Below are positions 24,211-35,718 of a DNA stretch of 64,000 bases, in pieces. How positions within the stretch are numbered: the stretch's first letter is position 1; every line of letters starts with the position of its first letter. The DNA lies in assembly GCA_019693395.1 (NCBI GenBank), contig JAAMXP010000239.1, positions 1 through 64,000 of the forward strand, given 5' to 3'. The position numbers were made by a program, and so were the translations under genes. The notes below the pieces were generated by a model. That model saw only the letters and a program-made list of their open reading frames with translations. It did not search any database and had not been told where the DNA came from. This DNA is from Ettlia oleoabundans. Lineage: Eukaryota > Chlorophyta > Chlorophyceae > Chlamydomonadales.

Positions 24211-27200
24211 ATGATTAGATTAGGTGCTGGGCTGCCGACATGCACACAAGGACCGCTACCATGCCCCATGCAAGCACCTCGGCACCTCGCGGTTCGTGAG
24301 CCACATTGCGAGCGCCAGCGGCACTTTTGCAGACTGCAGTATTGGCGCTGTAGGAGCTTGGAGCAAGGTGGGAATTCGTTCAACTTCGTGGCTGGCTTGG
24401 TACTGAGACGCAGCAGCGGCGGCAGCAGTGGCGGCAGCAGAGCCCCGCCGCCAGAAGCAGTCGAGCAGCCCGTGCCAGGCGTTTGGTTTCAAAACACTGT
24501 GACAGTGCATTCGATCATGGCTGTACCGTTGAATGCTGCAGATTGTTTGAACCTGGCAGGGCTGACAGCCTACACCCGTGAGGCAGGCAGCGAGGCAGGC
24601 AAAGGCGAGTCTGCCCCTGACGCCACCCGCGATGCCGACACAATTGCCGCCATTGTGACTGGCGCGGCGCAAGGCGCGGTCAGCATCATCCGCATCAGCG
24701 GCGCCGACGCTGTGCTGATTGCGCAGCAGGTGTTCCGGCCCTACTCTGCCGCCACGGTAAGGCGGCACCAATCGGTTGCGGCAGCAGCACCCTCGCCAAC
24801 GTGGCAGCCTGAGAGCCATCGCGTGTACTACGGCAGCGCAGTGGATTCTGGCGGCACGGTACTGGATGAGGTACTGCTGCTGGCCATGCTGGCTCCCCGC
24901 AGCTACACAGCAGAGGATGTCATAGAGATCCACACGCACGGCGGCGGCATCAGCGCTGCTCGCGTGCTGCAGCGGTGCCTTGAGGCGGGGGCACGGCTGG
25001 CGCAGCCAGGCGAGTTCACGCTCCGCGCTTTCCTCAACGGCAGACTGGACCTGTCTCAGGCCGAGAGCGTAGCGCAGGTGAGAGTAATGTGCTGCTGTGG
25101 ATGAAAAAGCGGTGCTTGCAGCTGCCCCCAACCCCAGCAGTTTGTCGCCCGCCACCATCTGCATGTGAGCATGGGAGTTATTTGGCCCATCCACAGGCTT
25201 CCCACCAGGCTGGCCTATTGTCAATCTTCTTATGTACCAGCATCATTCGCTGCGGCCTCTAAGGCCTGCAAACATGGATCATGAAAAGCGCCAGCAGCCA
25301 ATTGATCCAGCGCATGCCCAACAAATGAAACCTTCCTGCCCGCAGCTGATTGATGCACGAACCGTGGCAGCCGCCGACTCTGCTCTGGCCGGTCTATCTG
25401 GGGGCTTGGGTGCTGAAGTACAGCGCATGCGGCGGGAGTGTGTGGACCTGCTGGTGGAGATGGATGCCAGGTGGGTGCTGGAAATTAGTGTTCACTCAAG
25501 AGCCTTCAAGCCTTATATTGTATGATACATCATGATTGAATCATGAGTTGAGTTCATTTGCCCTGCTTGAGCATGGACAGCACCCCAATTTACTAGCGCA
25601 ATTGCTGTACCCGCTTTGAGCAGCTGCACCCCTTATCGTCCCGATGTTTTTTAAACCACAGGCTTGATTTTGACGAAGATTTGCCTCCCCTTGATGTACC
25701 AGCTCTAGTGTCCCGCATCAGCGCTCTCAGCCAGCAGCTAGAAAGCACACTGCAGACAGCAAGGCAGGGGCAGCTGCTTCGGGCGGGCCTGCAGGTGGGC
25801 AAGGTGTAGCAGGGCTAGCTGGTGTATGGTTGAGGGTGGGTGTGAGCTGCAATAGGGCTGTTACTGCAGGCATGCTGGTCTGCAGGTGCAGGTGGGGATT
25901 GTACTGACAATACTACTATGCATTGCCAATTGCAAGGCTGCGATGCTGCTCCGGGTCATGAACGCTCCCTGCCTGCCAGTCTACCTATGTACCTTCCTGC
26001 CTGCTTGGTCCTTTGCACACTTCCTGCAACCCCAGCGCTCCTTGCTGCTGTCCAATGGTCTCCTCCTGTAGCTGCCCACTGCAGGTCGCGCTGGTGGGGC
26101 GGCCAAATGTGGGCAAGTCCAGCCTGCTGAATGCGCTGAGCGGCTCAGAGCGCGCCATTGTGACTGACGTTGCCGGCACCACTAGAGATATTGTAGAAGC
26201 AGGTGAGTCTGAAGTATTGTGTCGGAAAGCGCATGATGGGTGAAACGTTTGAACAGTTTCTCAAAAGGACACAAGCAGCACTTGGGTATATGCAGTCAAG
26301 TTGGTGACTCACCCATGAGGGCAGAACGTGGGTGCTGCATTGGGTGTTCACCATTGGTGCGATGCACGGCCAAGTGATGGTGTCTATGGCACGCATTCCA
26401 AGGTTGCAAGCAGCTGCAAGAACCTTCTGTGAAGTCATGCTTGCCTGGCACTTGCATCATCCACAGCAGCACGCTGTGCCATGAGTTCGCCCATGTTCGT
26501 GCCACTGCCTGCCCACCTTTCGGCTTGCAGGGGTGGTGGTTGGCGGCATTCCGATTACCCTCCTGGATACTGCCGGGCTGAGGCAGTCCGTTGACTTGGT
26601 TGAGCAGATAGGGGTGGAGCGCAGCATGGCGGCAGCAAGGCAGGCAGATATAGTGCTGATGGTGGTTGATGCGGAGGCGGGATGGACGGCAGGTGACGCG
26701 GAAATAGCGCAGCAGTTCTTTGGCAGCGGCAGTGCTAGGATAAGCGACGATGCGTCCAGTTTGGCGGCCAGCAGCGGTGAAGAAGGGGCAAGCCCGGGCA
26801 GCAACAAGGCAGCACCTGCGTTATTGGTGTTGAACAAAACGGACCTTGCACGGCAGCATGCACACAATGGCAGCAGCCCTCCACCAGTAGCAGCAGCAGC
26901 AGCACAAACTTCTTCAATCTCAGCGGAAGGGCAAAAAGCAGCAGAGGCAGTGGCAGTAGCATTGTGTCCAGCCCAGTTTCTGGGCGTGCCGCCGCATGTC
27001 AGCAGCCAGTTTGCAGCGGTAGTCAGCACGTCTGCGGCTACAAGGGAGGGCCTAGAAGATTTGCAGCAGGCAGTGCTGGAGCTGGCAGGGGCACCACAGG
27101 TGAGCTGGCTGGCTGGCTGGTGGCTTGATGAAGCTTCGCTACACACATACTACAAGGGCAAAGACATGTCCACCCTGTTGCTGGGCTTGACTTGCGGGTG

Positions 27201-27724
27201 CTGTGTGGGAGAGCTTTGACTGGCGCTTGGCATATTGCTCAGCCTATCCATCAGAGAGGTTCGTCACACACCCTGCTGCTGCTGGGTGCTCCCTGTTTGT
27301 ACCTGTTTGTACCGCCTGTCCTGCAGCTGGCGCACGGTGGTGCGGGCTGGGCTGTGAACGAGCGGCAGGCTGAGGCGCTGATCCGTGCTGGCGAGGCGTT
27401 GCAGCGGGTGCAGGGCAGCATTGCAGGTGGGCCTGGGCCTGCCAGAGGATTTATGTGCCTTGCCTGCAAAATTATTGATCCGTCTGCAGCTTATGATTTT
27501 TTGGAAGCAATTTCAGTTTGTGCATTGAAGTAAAAAGCAGTCCACAGCCCAGAGCTCCTGGTAAACATCAGTTGCCTTAACCTTAACCCGCAGATGAGCT
27601 GCCTGTGGATTTCTGGACCATCGACCTGCGATCGGCAGTGCTGGCTCTGGGTGAAGTGAGCGGGCAGGATGTGACTGAAGAAGTGCTGGACAGCATCTTC
27701 AGCCGCTTCTGCATAGGGAAGTAG
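24211..27724 (+). CDS. mnmE: Organellar tRNA modification GTPase MnmE (TrmE/GTPBP3)
   Basis: Seven exons close in phase: first exon to 25077, then 25346-25470, 25662-25794, 26085-26202, 26531-27099, 27327-27426 and 27594-27724. MnmE works with MnmG to install the 5-carboxymethylaminomethyl group on U34 of tRNAs. The N-terminal formyl-THF-binding domain starts at [20 protein letters not shown] and contains [16 protein letters not shown] and [16 protein letters not shown]. The G domain has G1 [10 protein letters not shown]2 region [10 protein letters not shown]3 DTAG and G4 NKTD. The protein ends with the invariant FCIGK (catalytic Cys), then TAG. The G domain carries a low-complexity insertion of roughly 70 residues around NKTD. 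The start is unsettled: ATG 24211 keeps the frame open, but ATG 24517 ([10 protein letters not shown]) gives 578 residues with a plausible short targeting peptide. Plastid or mitochondrial location is inferred. Confidence 0.92.
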
Positions 27725-27815
27725 GACCAGCAGTCGGAGCATAGAGCTCCCCAGAAACACATACCAAACCCTGGACCGTATCTTCAGCCACTTTTTCTCA
27801 GGCAAATAGGACCAC
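27687..27815 (+). repeat. Degenerate duplication of the MnmE C-terminal coding end
   Basis: The segment CTGGACAGCATCTTCAGCCG (27687 onward, ending with the TAG and GACCA) recurs as CTGGACCGTATCTTCAGCCA at about 27772, again ending in a Gly-Lys-TAG-GACCA equivalent. The second copy lies just downstream of the stop codon and has diverged by about a quarter of its bases. Confidence 0.8.
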
Positions 27816-28453
27816 TAAAATGGACCTTTGCGTGGCACGCTCGGAGCACCAGACCAGCTTGCACCTATTAAGCAGCATATTCCTGTTGACTGCTGGACAG
27901 CTCGTCAGCAAGCAATGTCCTGCACAGGGAGGTAGATGAAACAGAGCGGCTTCCCTCTACATCATGCCGAGCACAGCAGCGGCATGGCCATTGCCAGCCC
28001 ACACGTCTTCACACCCTCTCGCTTGTGTGGTTGTCCTTGCTGAACATTATGATATAGTGAGGCTCCCATTTACACTTTGCATGTTTTACTCTGACTCTGA
28101 AGTGCAAACCAAACATTTGGTAAGAGATGCTAAAGCGCAGAAGTTGCGGAAAGTTACGGAAGTTACGGGGCTTGGCTATTTGTGCCATCAGCACAAGGCC
28201 AAAAAAGGAACAACTCGACAAAGGCACACTGCATTCCTTGGCTGACTGTTAACAACTGGTCATTCGGAAGCAGCCAGTGTGCTCAATCTGCTGGCGTGAA
28301 TCAATTCTGGGAGGGATGGGGAAATAGTTCGTTCAACTCCAACTACAGTGACAATGAGCGGAAAGTGTGACGAAAATATGTGGTTTAGCGTGTGAACTAG
28401 CTGAAAACAGACGTACATTTGGGGAGCTTCTACAACCAAAGAAGAGGCACCAA
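27725..28453. other. Convergent intergenic region between MnmE and lipase
   Basis: Apart from the degenerate MnmE tail copy there is no supported coding sequence. It must hold the 3' ends of both transcripts; I found no clear polyadenylation element. Confidence 0.5.
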
Positions 28454-30800
28454 TCAGCCAGCCTTAGAGCCACCCGCCGTGAAAGATGCGCCTGAAACGC
28501 TCTCCTGCTTTGCCAGCGCCGCCGCTGCCGCCTGCAGCTCTGAGGCATATGACCCGTGGTGATGGTCCATCAGCGCTTGCATCATCGCAATCTGCAGACA
28601 GACAGGCAGGCAGGTTTTGGAAAGGCAAGCCGCCCGTCGGCCCGCCTGATCAGGCCCTTGAGGCAAGGCAGGTAGGCTGCGCCTCCCGTGCATGTGGGAT
28701 GGCTCTACCTGCATCCGCCAAGTAACACGGCAAGCACGCTGCGGCATACCCCACAGTGGAAACTACTGCCTGCAAGCTGCTGTAATAGCACTACACATGC
28801 AGCCCAGCACGCCAGTCGCAAGCCTCACCCACCGGGCTGTTCCTCAATGTTGCAACGTCGAGTCTCAAGTCCTCCTGTAGCGTGTGGGGCGCCAGCAGGC
28901 GCACAGAGTGGCCAGCCTCAGGGGTCCACCTGCAATTGTGTGGAGGAAAACTTATCAGCAACATGTAGAAGCGAGGAGGGATTTGCGGCACACCAGCAGG
29001 TGCTTCATTCTGAAGATGACTGACAAACACGTGAAGCAAAGCAGGGGCAAGTTGCATGTGCTCAGTTCCATGATGTCGGCATCTCTCATTTCCTCAGGCA
29101 TACCCACTGCACCTGATCAAGTACACATCACCGGCTGGGTGGTAGAGGAAACGGGTGGGGCTCAGCATGCCCTTCCCAAGCCACTGCTCCCGCAGCCGCA
29201 GCAGGCCTGCCACCGCAGGCGTCTGTTTCAACGCCATAAAGGCAGGGTCAGCGCTGAGAAGGGCCCGAGGCACCGGGTCGTCCTGCAACAGTGCAGACCA
29301 ACAGGAACTAAGGTTGCTCCCTTCACATGCACCAGCGATTGTGACCACTCTAGCAGCAGCCGTAGTGGGAGGCCAGGTTCAGTACAATAGGCTTGACATG
29401 ATATCGCTTACACGTTCGCCAACAACCATTTCCACAGCACACATATACCAATTTTGACGAGTCAGCCCTGCCCCCCACCTGCAGCACGTAGTTGCGCACA
29501 GCTCCTAGCGGCAGCCTAAGAGCCTGCAGGTTTCATGTTTGGGATCCGAGCCAACTGGCAGAGACTATCACGCAATTTTGCAGTAGGCAGGCAGGGGCAG
29601 ATGGGAGCAAGTGGGGCCAGCATGAATACCATTGTGAGCTGCATCCACAGCATTCGACCTGCTGGGTATTGTTGCACCACAGCGAGACAATCCAGCAGCC
29701 CAACACTCCTTGCTTGCCTGAAGTATGGACTGGCCGTCCTCGTCATCACCCTGAGACATCGCCAGCACTGGCGGCGACCCATATGTGACACACTGCACCT
29801 GCAAACCCTGAGATGCTGCAGAAGACTGCTGCTGCTGCGAGTTGGTGTTGCTGCTGCTACTCCTGCTGCGATTATTGTCACTACCACCGCTGCTGCCAAC
29901 AGAAGAGCTGCATGCAGCAGTGCTGCCACCAAGGCGCAAGTGCGCCGTCAAGGCCATGAGGGTGGCTAGGCTTCCGCCCAGGCTGTGGCCGGCAAAGTGC
30001 AGGCTGGTGTGGCCCTCCATGTGTGGCCGGAGCACATCAAAAAGCTCCTCCGCCATCTCTGCCACCCCACTGCACAGTACAGTATTTTGGAAACGATCAA
30101 ATGGGTAATAATACTTGTTATGATATGCTGTAAAACAGCAAATAACCCAAAAACAACCGCGCCACTGCCATGGTTGTTGGTATGCAAGCAGTCCGTGCAG
30201 CTTACGCTTGGTGCAAATACCGCCGCTCACCTGTGTGCGAGAAGAAGGTCCGGCGGCGAGGTCAGGTGCGGCAGGAAGGGTGAGGGCAGCGCGCGTATGA
30301 GGCCCTGCCAGACCCGCAAAGCATCCAAGTCAGCTGATCGCCAGCTCACGCCCCGCAGAAAAATGTACTGCTGCTGTCGATCAGTAGCACCCAACTCGCC
30401 AGCTGACGCGGCTGCTGAGCTGCTCTGTGAGCCTTGGGCTACAAACCAGCGCGTGAAGTGGGTGTTGCCATGCGCCTGCAGCTCCAGCCCGTGTTGCTGC
30501 AGGCGGGCTGCGAGCTCACCAGGCGGCGCGTAGGCAAGGCCGCTCAACGCCGCCAGGCGGCTGTCACGCTGCAGGTCGGCCGACCTCTGCGGCGCGTGAG
30601 GCGGCGTCTTGGCATCTGCCACAAACGCTCTGACTGGAACCTGGGGCCGCGAAAGGCCCCGAGACGCTGCAGACGGCAGAAAGTTTTTGTTGTGAACGGT
30701 GCTGCGGTCTGCTTAGCCGGCAGCTATCGGATCACTACATGCGCGTGTGTCGCGACGACTGCTACTCACCGGGTCGAATGAGGCCCTGCCGCAGCCACAT
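28454..30800 (-). CDS. Class 3 lipase with transit-like N-terminus
   Basis: Seven exons, all phase-checked: 30800-30770, 30666-30231, 30069-29718, 29523-29479, 29282-29113, 28929-28833 and 28591-28454, giving 422 residues. The fold is alpha/beta hydrolase of the Lipase_3 family. The nucleophile elbow is GHSLGG (Ser at about residue 184), preceded by AEMAEELFDVLRPHMEGHTS. The strand TYGSPPVLAM and a C-terminal SADPAFMALKQTPAVAGLLR match plant plastid lipases. A candidate late Asp is in DDPVPRALLSADP and a candidate His in RWTPEAGHSV or DHHHGSY. The first 25 residues (MWLRQGLIRPASRGLSRPQV) are basic and lack acidic residues, like a plastid or mitochondrial transit peptide. The start is the only Met after an upstream in-frame stop. 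A Ser/Asn/Gln-rich loop follows the elbow. The intron 29524-29717 has a GC donor. Substrate is unknown. Confidence 0.88.
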
Positions 30801-31213
30801 GCACGCCAGCCGCTGCTCTCGACACCAACAGAAGCGGGTTCAAACAACACTGATCAACAGAAGCTAAGCAGCGGAATTGATCAACAGCTGTCGGTTGAGC
30901 GGCGCAGCTTCCTGAGTGGGTGCCCCAACAGGCATCGCCAGCTAGGCGGCGCCTGGCCGCAGCGGCCCCCGGCTTTGTTGATGCCATGCCAGTGCTGACA
31001 CTGCTGCAGTGGTTGATCCTTCTTTTACATCCTTTGGTAGTTTTTCTACATTGTGGTAAGCATTGCGCAGCATATCAGCACCGTAACAGCTATAATTGCC
31101 AGGCAGCTGAAGGACACCGACACCCAGACGGGTCCCCGCTGCAAAGAAAGAAAGCAACATATAATGCACAATAACACAACACAAAGTTGGATCAAATCAT
31201 CATCGCACTTTTT

Positions 31214-34200
31214 TCACGGTGACATATGCCATATTATTTCTGGACACTTGGCAACGGCGAACTCATCCACATCCATATGCGCCTCCATACCCGCCACATC
31301 ACCCGCCCTGGCAACGTCAGGCTCCTCAGCTGCGAGGCTTTCGGGTGGAGCCGAGCCACCCTGCATCTCCATGCTGCCGCCCTTCTCTGCACGGCTGCCG
31401 TCCTTCACTGTCAGTCTCCAATCTGCCTCGCTGCCGTTTTTCACTGGCGTGAAATCGCACCCACCAGCCTCTGCACCGGCTGGGCATAAGTGTTCAACTT
31501 CCATCCTGTCAGTGGCTGTCACCAACACAAAAGCTTCATCTGCTGCCATGCCGCCCTCCTCTTCTACACAGTCGACCAAAACTGCTGCCGGGTCAACCTC
31601 AATCATCTCAACACCATCAAAACTGCTGACATTGGCCGCTTCCGTTCTGGCACTCGCATCCATGTTGCCTGACTCCACATCCATCCCCTCTTCCCCAGCT
31701 TCTACTTCGTTCTCCGCTGCTGCCCAACCCTCCTCACCTATCCATTCATTCTCTTTGTCAGGAGACCTGTCAGCTCCGATCAGGATCAACGGCTGCACAG
31801 CCAAACGGTCCTGCCTGCGCTGCTGCATCACCGCCATCCGCCTCTCCTGCTCTTGAGCATGCTGCATCCACCGGTCATGCCCTTTGGCCCGCTGCTGCCG
31901 CTTGCGCCTTGATGGCTGGTGTTGCCGCCTCTGCTGCGGCGGCAGCAGCGCTGGCTGCTGTGCCGGCGGAGGCAGTGCCGGCTGCCGCTGCTCCAGGTGG
32001 TATCCCTCTTGGCTGCTGGAATGAATTATCAGGGCAGGGAGGCGGTGAGACAGCAAGCTCCCGCTTGATTGATGCTGGGCCAACCTCTGTGTGCAGCAGG
32101 TGCATGGCTGCGTTGGATCCTGTGGCCTCAGGAAGAGGCTTTCCCCCATCTTGCATCTCCTGGGTTTGAAAAGATTGACACGCTGGTGGCTTGCATGCGC
32201 TGCTGGCTGCTGGAAGCTCTGCCGGAGTGAAGCCCAGCGGTGCGTCAGGCTCTGCTGCAGGGAGCGCCTCCACCACTTCTGCGCCCCCAGATGGCCAGCA
32301 GTCTGGCAGTGCTCCCCATGCTGCCGACCTTGCCCCGTCCACTGCCTGCTCCTCCGTCCTGTGCTCTGCAGGCTGGCAGCCAGTTGCTGGGCCAGCTGCT
32401 GGGGATTGAAGTTGGTGCGCTTCTGGCTGCTGCGGGTGCTCTTTGGAGGCTGGGGATGCAGAAAGCTCCACTTCAGCTGTTGCCGGCGGCACCCCACCCA
32501 CCTGGCTGCCCTCGGTGGCATTGCCAGGGGGTTGCCTGCTAAACCTGTCAGGATTTGCCTTGCCAGCAGCACTCTGTGGGCAGGGGCTGTCGCTGCAGAT
32601 GGCCCGCTCCTCTTTCTGCTGTTGCTGCTGCCGCCTCCGCTTTAGCGCCTGTTTCATGAGCTCCAACTTGCGCCGCTTGGCAGCTGCTTGGGACGGACGC
32701 GTGGAGGCAGGGGCAGCACGGCCACCATCCTCCTGTAGCTTGTTACACTGACTGTTGCCAGTGCCATTAGCATTGCCACTGCTGCTGCCTGCTGGCAGCA
32801 TAGCTGCACTACGTGCTCCTACTGTGTTGCTTGCTGTGGCCAACGCAGGGCTACTGCTTGCAGCTGTGCATCCTTTGGGAGGTCCACCGCTGCTGCTGCT
32901 GCCAGCATATCGTTGCGCTTGGTTGGAAGCTTGAGAGTGAATCCCATCCATTGCATCCAGGTTTGAGCTGCCTCCACCCCTGCTGCCAGTACCACCTACT
33001 TGCTGCCGCTGCCGGGCAGCGCTCGCAACGGCTGCCGCAGCTGCAGCTGCAGCCTGTTCACATGGAGCTGATGCTTCCGCCAGCGCCTGGCGATCAGCAG
33101 GTGCCACCGCCTGTAGCAGTGCTTTGCTGCCGCTCAGCACTGCCCTGGCAAGCTCCTGCAAACAGGAAAGATGGCAGAGCCGAGTGCAGGTTTTGTGCTT
33201 ACAAGAGGAACACCATTCAATTGTTTCATTGGCACCAAGAAACGGCAGGTAGTTTTCCAGCAGGAAACACTGTTGCTGTGCATATGATGGCCAACCTGGC
33301 AGTGAGGGGTTCCGCGCTTGACATTTCGTGCCAGCTCAGCATGAGGGGCCAGAGCCGCCGAGGCCAGTGCCGCCAGGGGCTGTAGGTGGGGTAGCGGCGG
33401 CTGCAGGCACCATAGTAGGATCTTGAAGGCCTTGTTGGCAACTAAGCTGCCGCCGGTTTTGCCGCCATGATGGCCATGCCGCACCGGGGATGGGGGTTGC
33501 TTGATGAGGTGCCAGATCAGCTGTAAGGCACTGCCCTCGTGGTTGTTTTCAGCTGTGGCAGGTGAAGCTGCTGAGCCGGTACGAACCGAAGGGCAGTTGC
33601 TGCCAAGGCGCAGCATTGACCAAGCAAACTCCTGCTGCTGCCTTTGCTGCCTCTCCCTTTGCCGTCGGTACTGAAGCTCACTGCCCACCTCACATGCCTC
33701 AGCAAACAGCGTCATCGGCTGGCCAGCCTCTGCCTGCGACATGGCACGGAGACCTGCCAGGCTGGCTGTGAGCAGCTGCAGGAGGCGGGCTTGGTCTAGA
33801 TGTGGGGCAGCTAGGGCATCATGAAGGGCTCTCCCCATGGCAGCTCTGCAGTCAGGGGTTTTATAAAGGATCAGCTGGCCGTGTCAATGATGATGCCTAG
33901 CATGATTGAAAGCAGTAACGGTGAGAATTGTTGCGGCAAGCTGACAAAATACCAGCGCAACTGGCAAGAGTGAGCTGCCAACTGGACTGAACTGGACTGT
34001 TTTAACTGGACTGTGGCGAGGCTGAGGCTGCTGCTTACTTACCCCTGATCCATCAGCGCTCCCAGCATCGCCAGTGGCCTACGCTCTGCTACTGGTAGGC
34101 GCAACTGCAGCAGCTCCAATTGGAGCACCGCCACCAGCAGCTGCACAGCCTGGCGGTCACCCGTGATCACCAGCGGAAGGAGCTGGTCGGGTGAGATGGC

Positions 34201-35506
34201 GTGGGTAGCGGAGATGGCTGCAGCGAGGTCCTGGACAGGTAGACGCTGCCTGCAGAAAATGATGCATGGGTCAGGCTTGGAAAGAGGGTGAATAAGAGCA
34301 TTGTTCATCAACTGTGCTCCACAAATTATGAGTTGATATTGTATCTGGCTTTGTAGTAGGCCATGAGGTAATAATTGTGTCTTGCTTTGTAGGATTATGG
34401 CCGGGCTTGCCTGACTGTATCATCCAGCCGCTTCTTCAGGGCAGGTGCCAGGGGAGTCTGCAGGCAGCCGCCATCACATCCCAGCAGCTGCACAGCTGCG
34501 CTCTTCCACAAGTCTCGCTCCACCGCAGCAGCAGCCGCAACCATTGAGCGGTACACGCCAGCCAGCAGAGCAGCACAGGTGGGAGGCAGGGTTCCTGGAA
34601 AGCACCATACCACCTGCATCTGCAATGCAACAGCAGTCAAGAGGCGCAAGTAGGCAACTGCCTCTGTGCCGCTTGATAGTGCCTCGTCCAGTTGGCCATG
34701 CAGGGCCATCAGGTGCAGGAGAGCCGTCACGTGATCATCCTGAAGGTGCGGCACGAGCAGTGCCATGTAGGGGGCGGCATGGGCGGCGAAATGGCCCACC
34801 ATATCGGCCTGCACAGGGCTTGCTACACACAGGAAGAGATTTTGGTGTTGCACAAGTTGAAAGACCTTAGTGGACGCGCGCTTGGTGCAGTAGTTTCCAC
34901 AGCCCGCGAGGTATTGCATGGGCAAAGCAGCAGCAGTCGACATGCCTGTGCCTTGGCGCCATTTGTGGCAGTCTGCAGCGCCAGCAGTGCAACCAGCTGT
35001 GCCACGCCGACCGGATCACTGTTTGTTGTGAGGCTATCTGCAGAGCGGTGCACAGTTAATGGCTGCTGACAGCCTACTTTCCCGCACAGTGAGGCTCTAT
35101 ATAGCTGCCAGGCGGGGTGTACAGCCTTACAATCCAAGGTGCCTACCAGGCTCCCAGCTCTGTTGGTTGTCAAGGATGGCATATAGCTTGTAAGCAACAT
35201 CCGGCCGCCGGCTAAGGAACAAGCGAGCTTCATCAGCCTACAGGATGGTAAACATACAGTGGGCTTAGATGCACGACATGACGGGAGCCACGGGCGACGG
35301 CGGCGCTGCATGGCGGCACCACTGCCCTGCCGCAGTGGCACCAGCCGACCGCTGCCGCTCCCGAGCTCATTGCCCGCAGTGCTTGCAACTGAGCAACGGT
35401 TTTTAAGCATCACGGCAGGCTGAATTCCTTGCCTTGTGGCAGCTGACAAGCTCGTGCAGAAGCACTCCCAGCTGCGTGGTCATGATCTCGTCCAGCGCAT
35501 GCTCAT
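31214..35506 (-). CDS. Large unrecognised helical-repeat protein with low-complexity tail
   Basis: Phase-checked exons: 35506-35433, 35237-35147, 35037-34952, 34808-34411, 34249-34043, 33845-33323, then 33155 to about 31900 and a last segment to 31214 (TGA). The N-terminal half is Leu/Ala-rich and helical (TTQLGVLLHELVSCHK, SRRPDVAYKLYAILDNQQSW, GHFAAHAAPYMALLVPHLQD, LLPLVITGDRQAVQLLVAVL), typical of HEAT/ARM-like solenoids. The C-terminal half is low-complexity with basic patches (KRRKLELMKQALKRRRQQQQ) that could be nuclear signals, then a strongly acidic tail (GEEGWAAAENEVEAGEEGMD). I recognise no family. The frame changes between the two long C-terminal segments near 31900 without an obvious GT-AG intron; a very short GC-AG intron or an indel is possible. 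The first exon with ATG was not found. Three introns appear to use GC donors. Confidence 0.6.
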
Positions 35507-35718
35507 CTGGACCCCCTCCTATATACGTACATCTTTCTGCGAAGAGCACGCTCACACTGATTTGCCCAAGCTTTCTCAGTTCGATCAATCCAGTGAATCC
35601 CACAAGCAATGCCCTTGACCCGCCTCTATGAAACCTCGGCGCTTTCTCTCGCCCCTAACCCTGCTCATTCCACGCGAGTAATAAGGAGAAACATAGGCAG
35701 GAGCTGTAAGCGGCAAGC
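35507..35718. promoter_or_regulatory. Short divergent promoter region
   Basis: Only about 200 bp separate the first recognised exon of the helical-repeat gene (minus) from the VWA gene start at 35719 (plus). A shared promoter is inferred from orientation; no element is identifiable. The missing first exon of the minus gene may also lie here. Confidence 0.4.

Noticed and set aside
31214..32572. A single 452-codon open frame on the minus strand
   Set aside because: Its upstream two thirds is a Gln/Arg/Ser-rich shadow of the 428-codon frame (31875-33161), which has the natural composition. Only the last part (about 31214-31900) looks like real coding sequence.
31909..33385. Plus-strand open frames opposite the helical-repeat gene
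   Set aside because: They are Leu/Cys/Trp-rich mirror readings of CAG-rich coding sequence, with no splice logic of their own.
35433..35506. LLHELVSCHK resembling the HExxH metalloprotease motif of WLM/SprT-like domains
   Set aside because: The second His position is Ser (HELVS), the surrounding sequence continues as a helical repeat, and no third ligand is seen.
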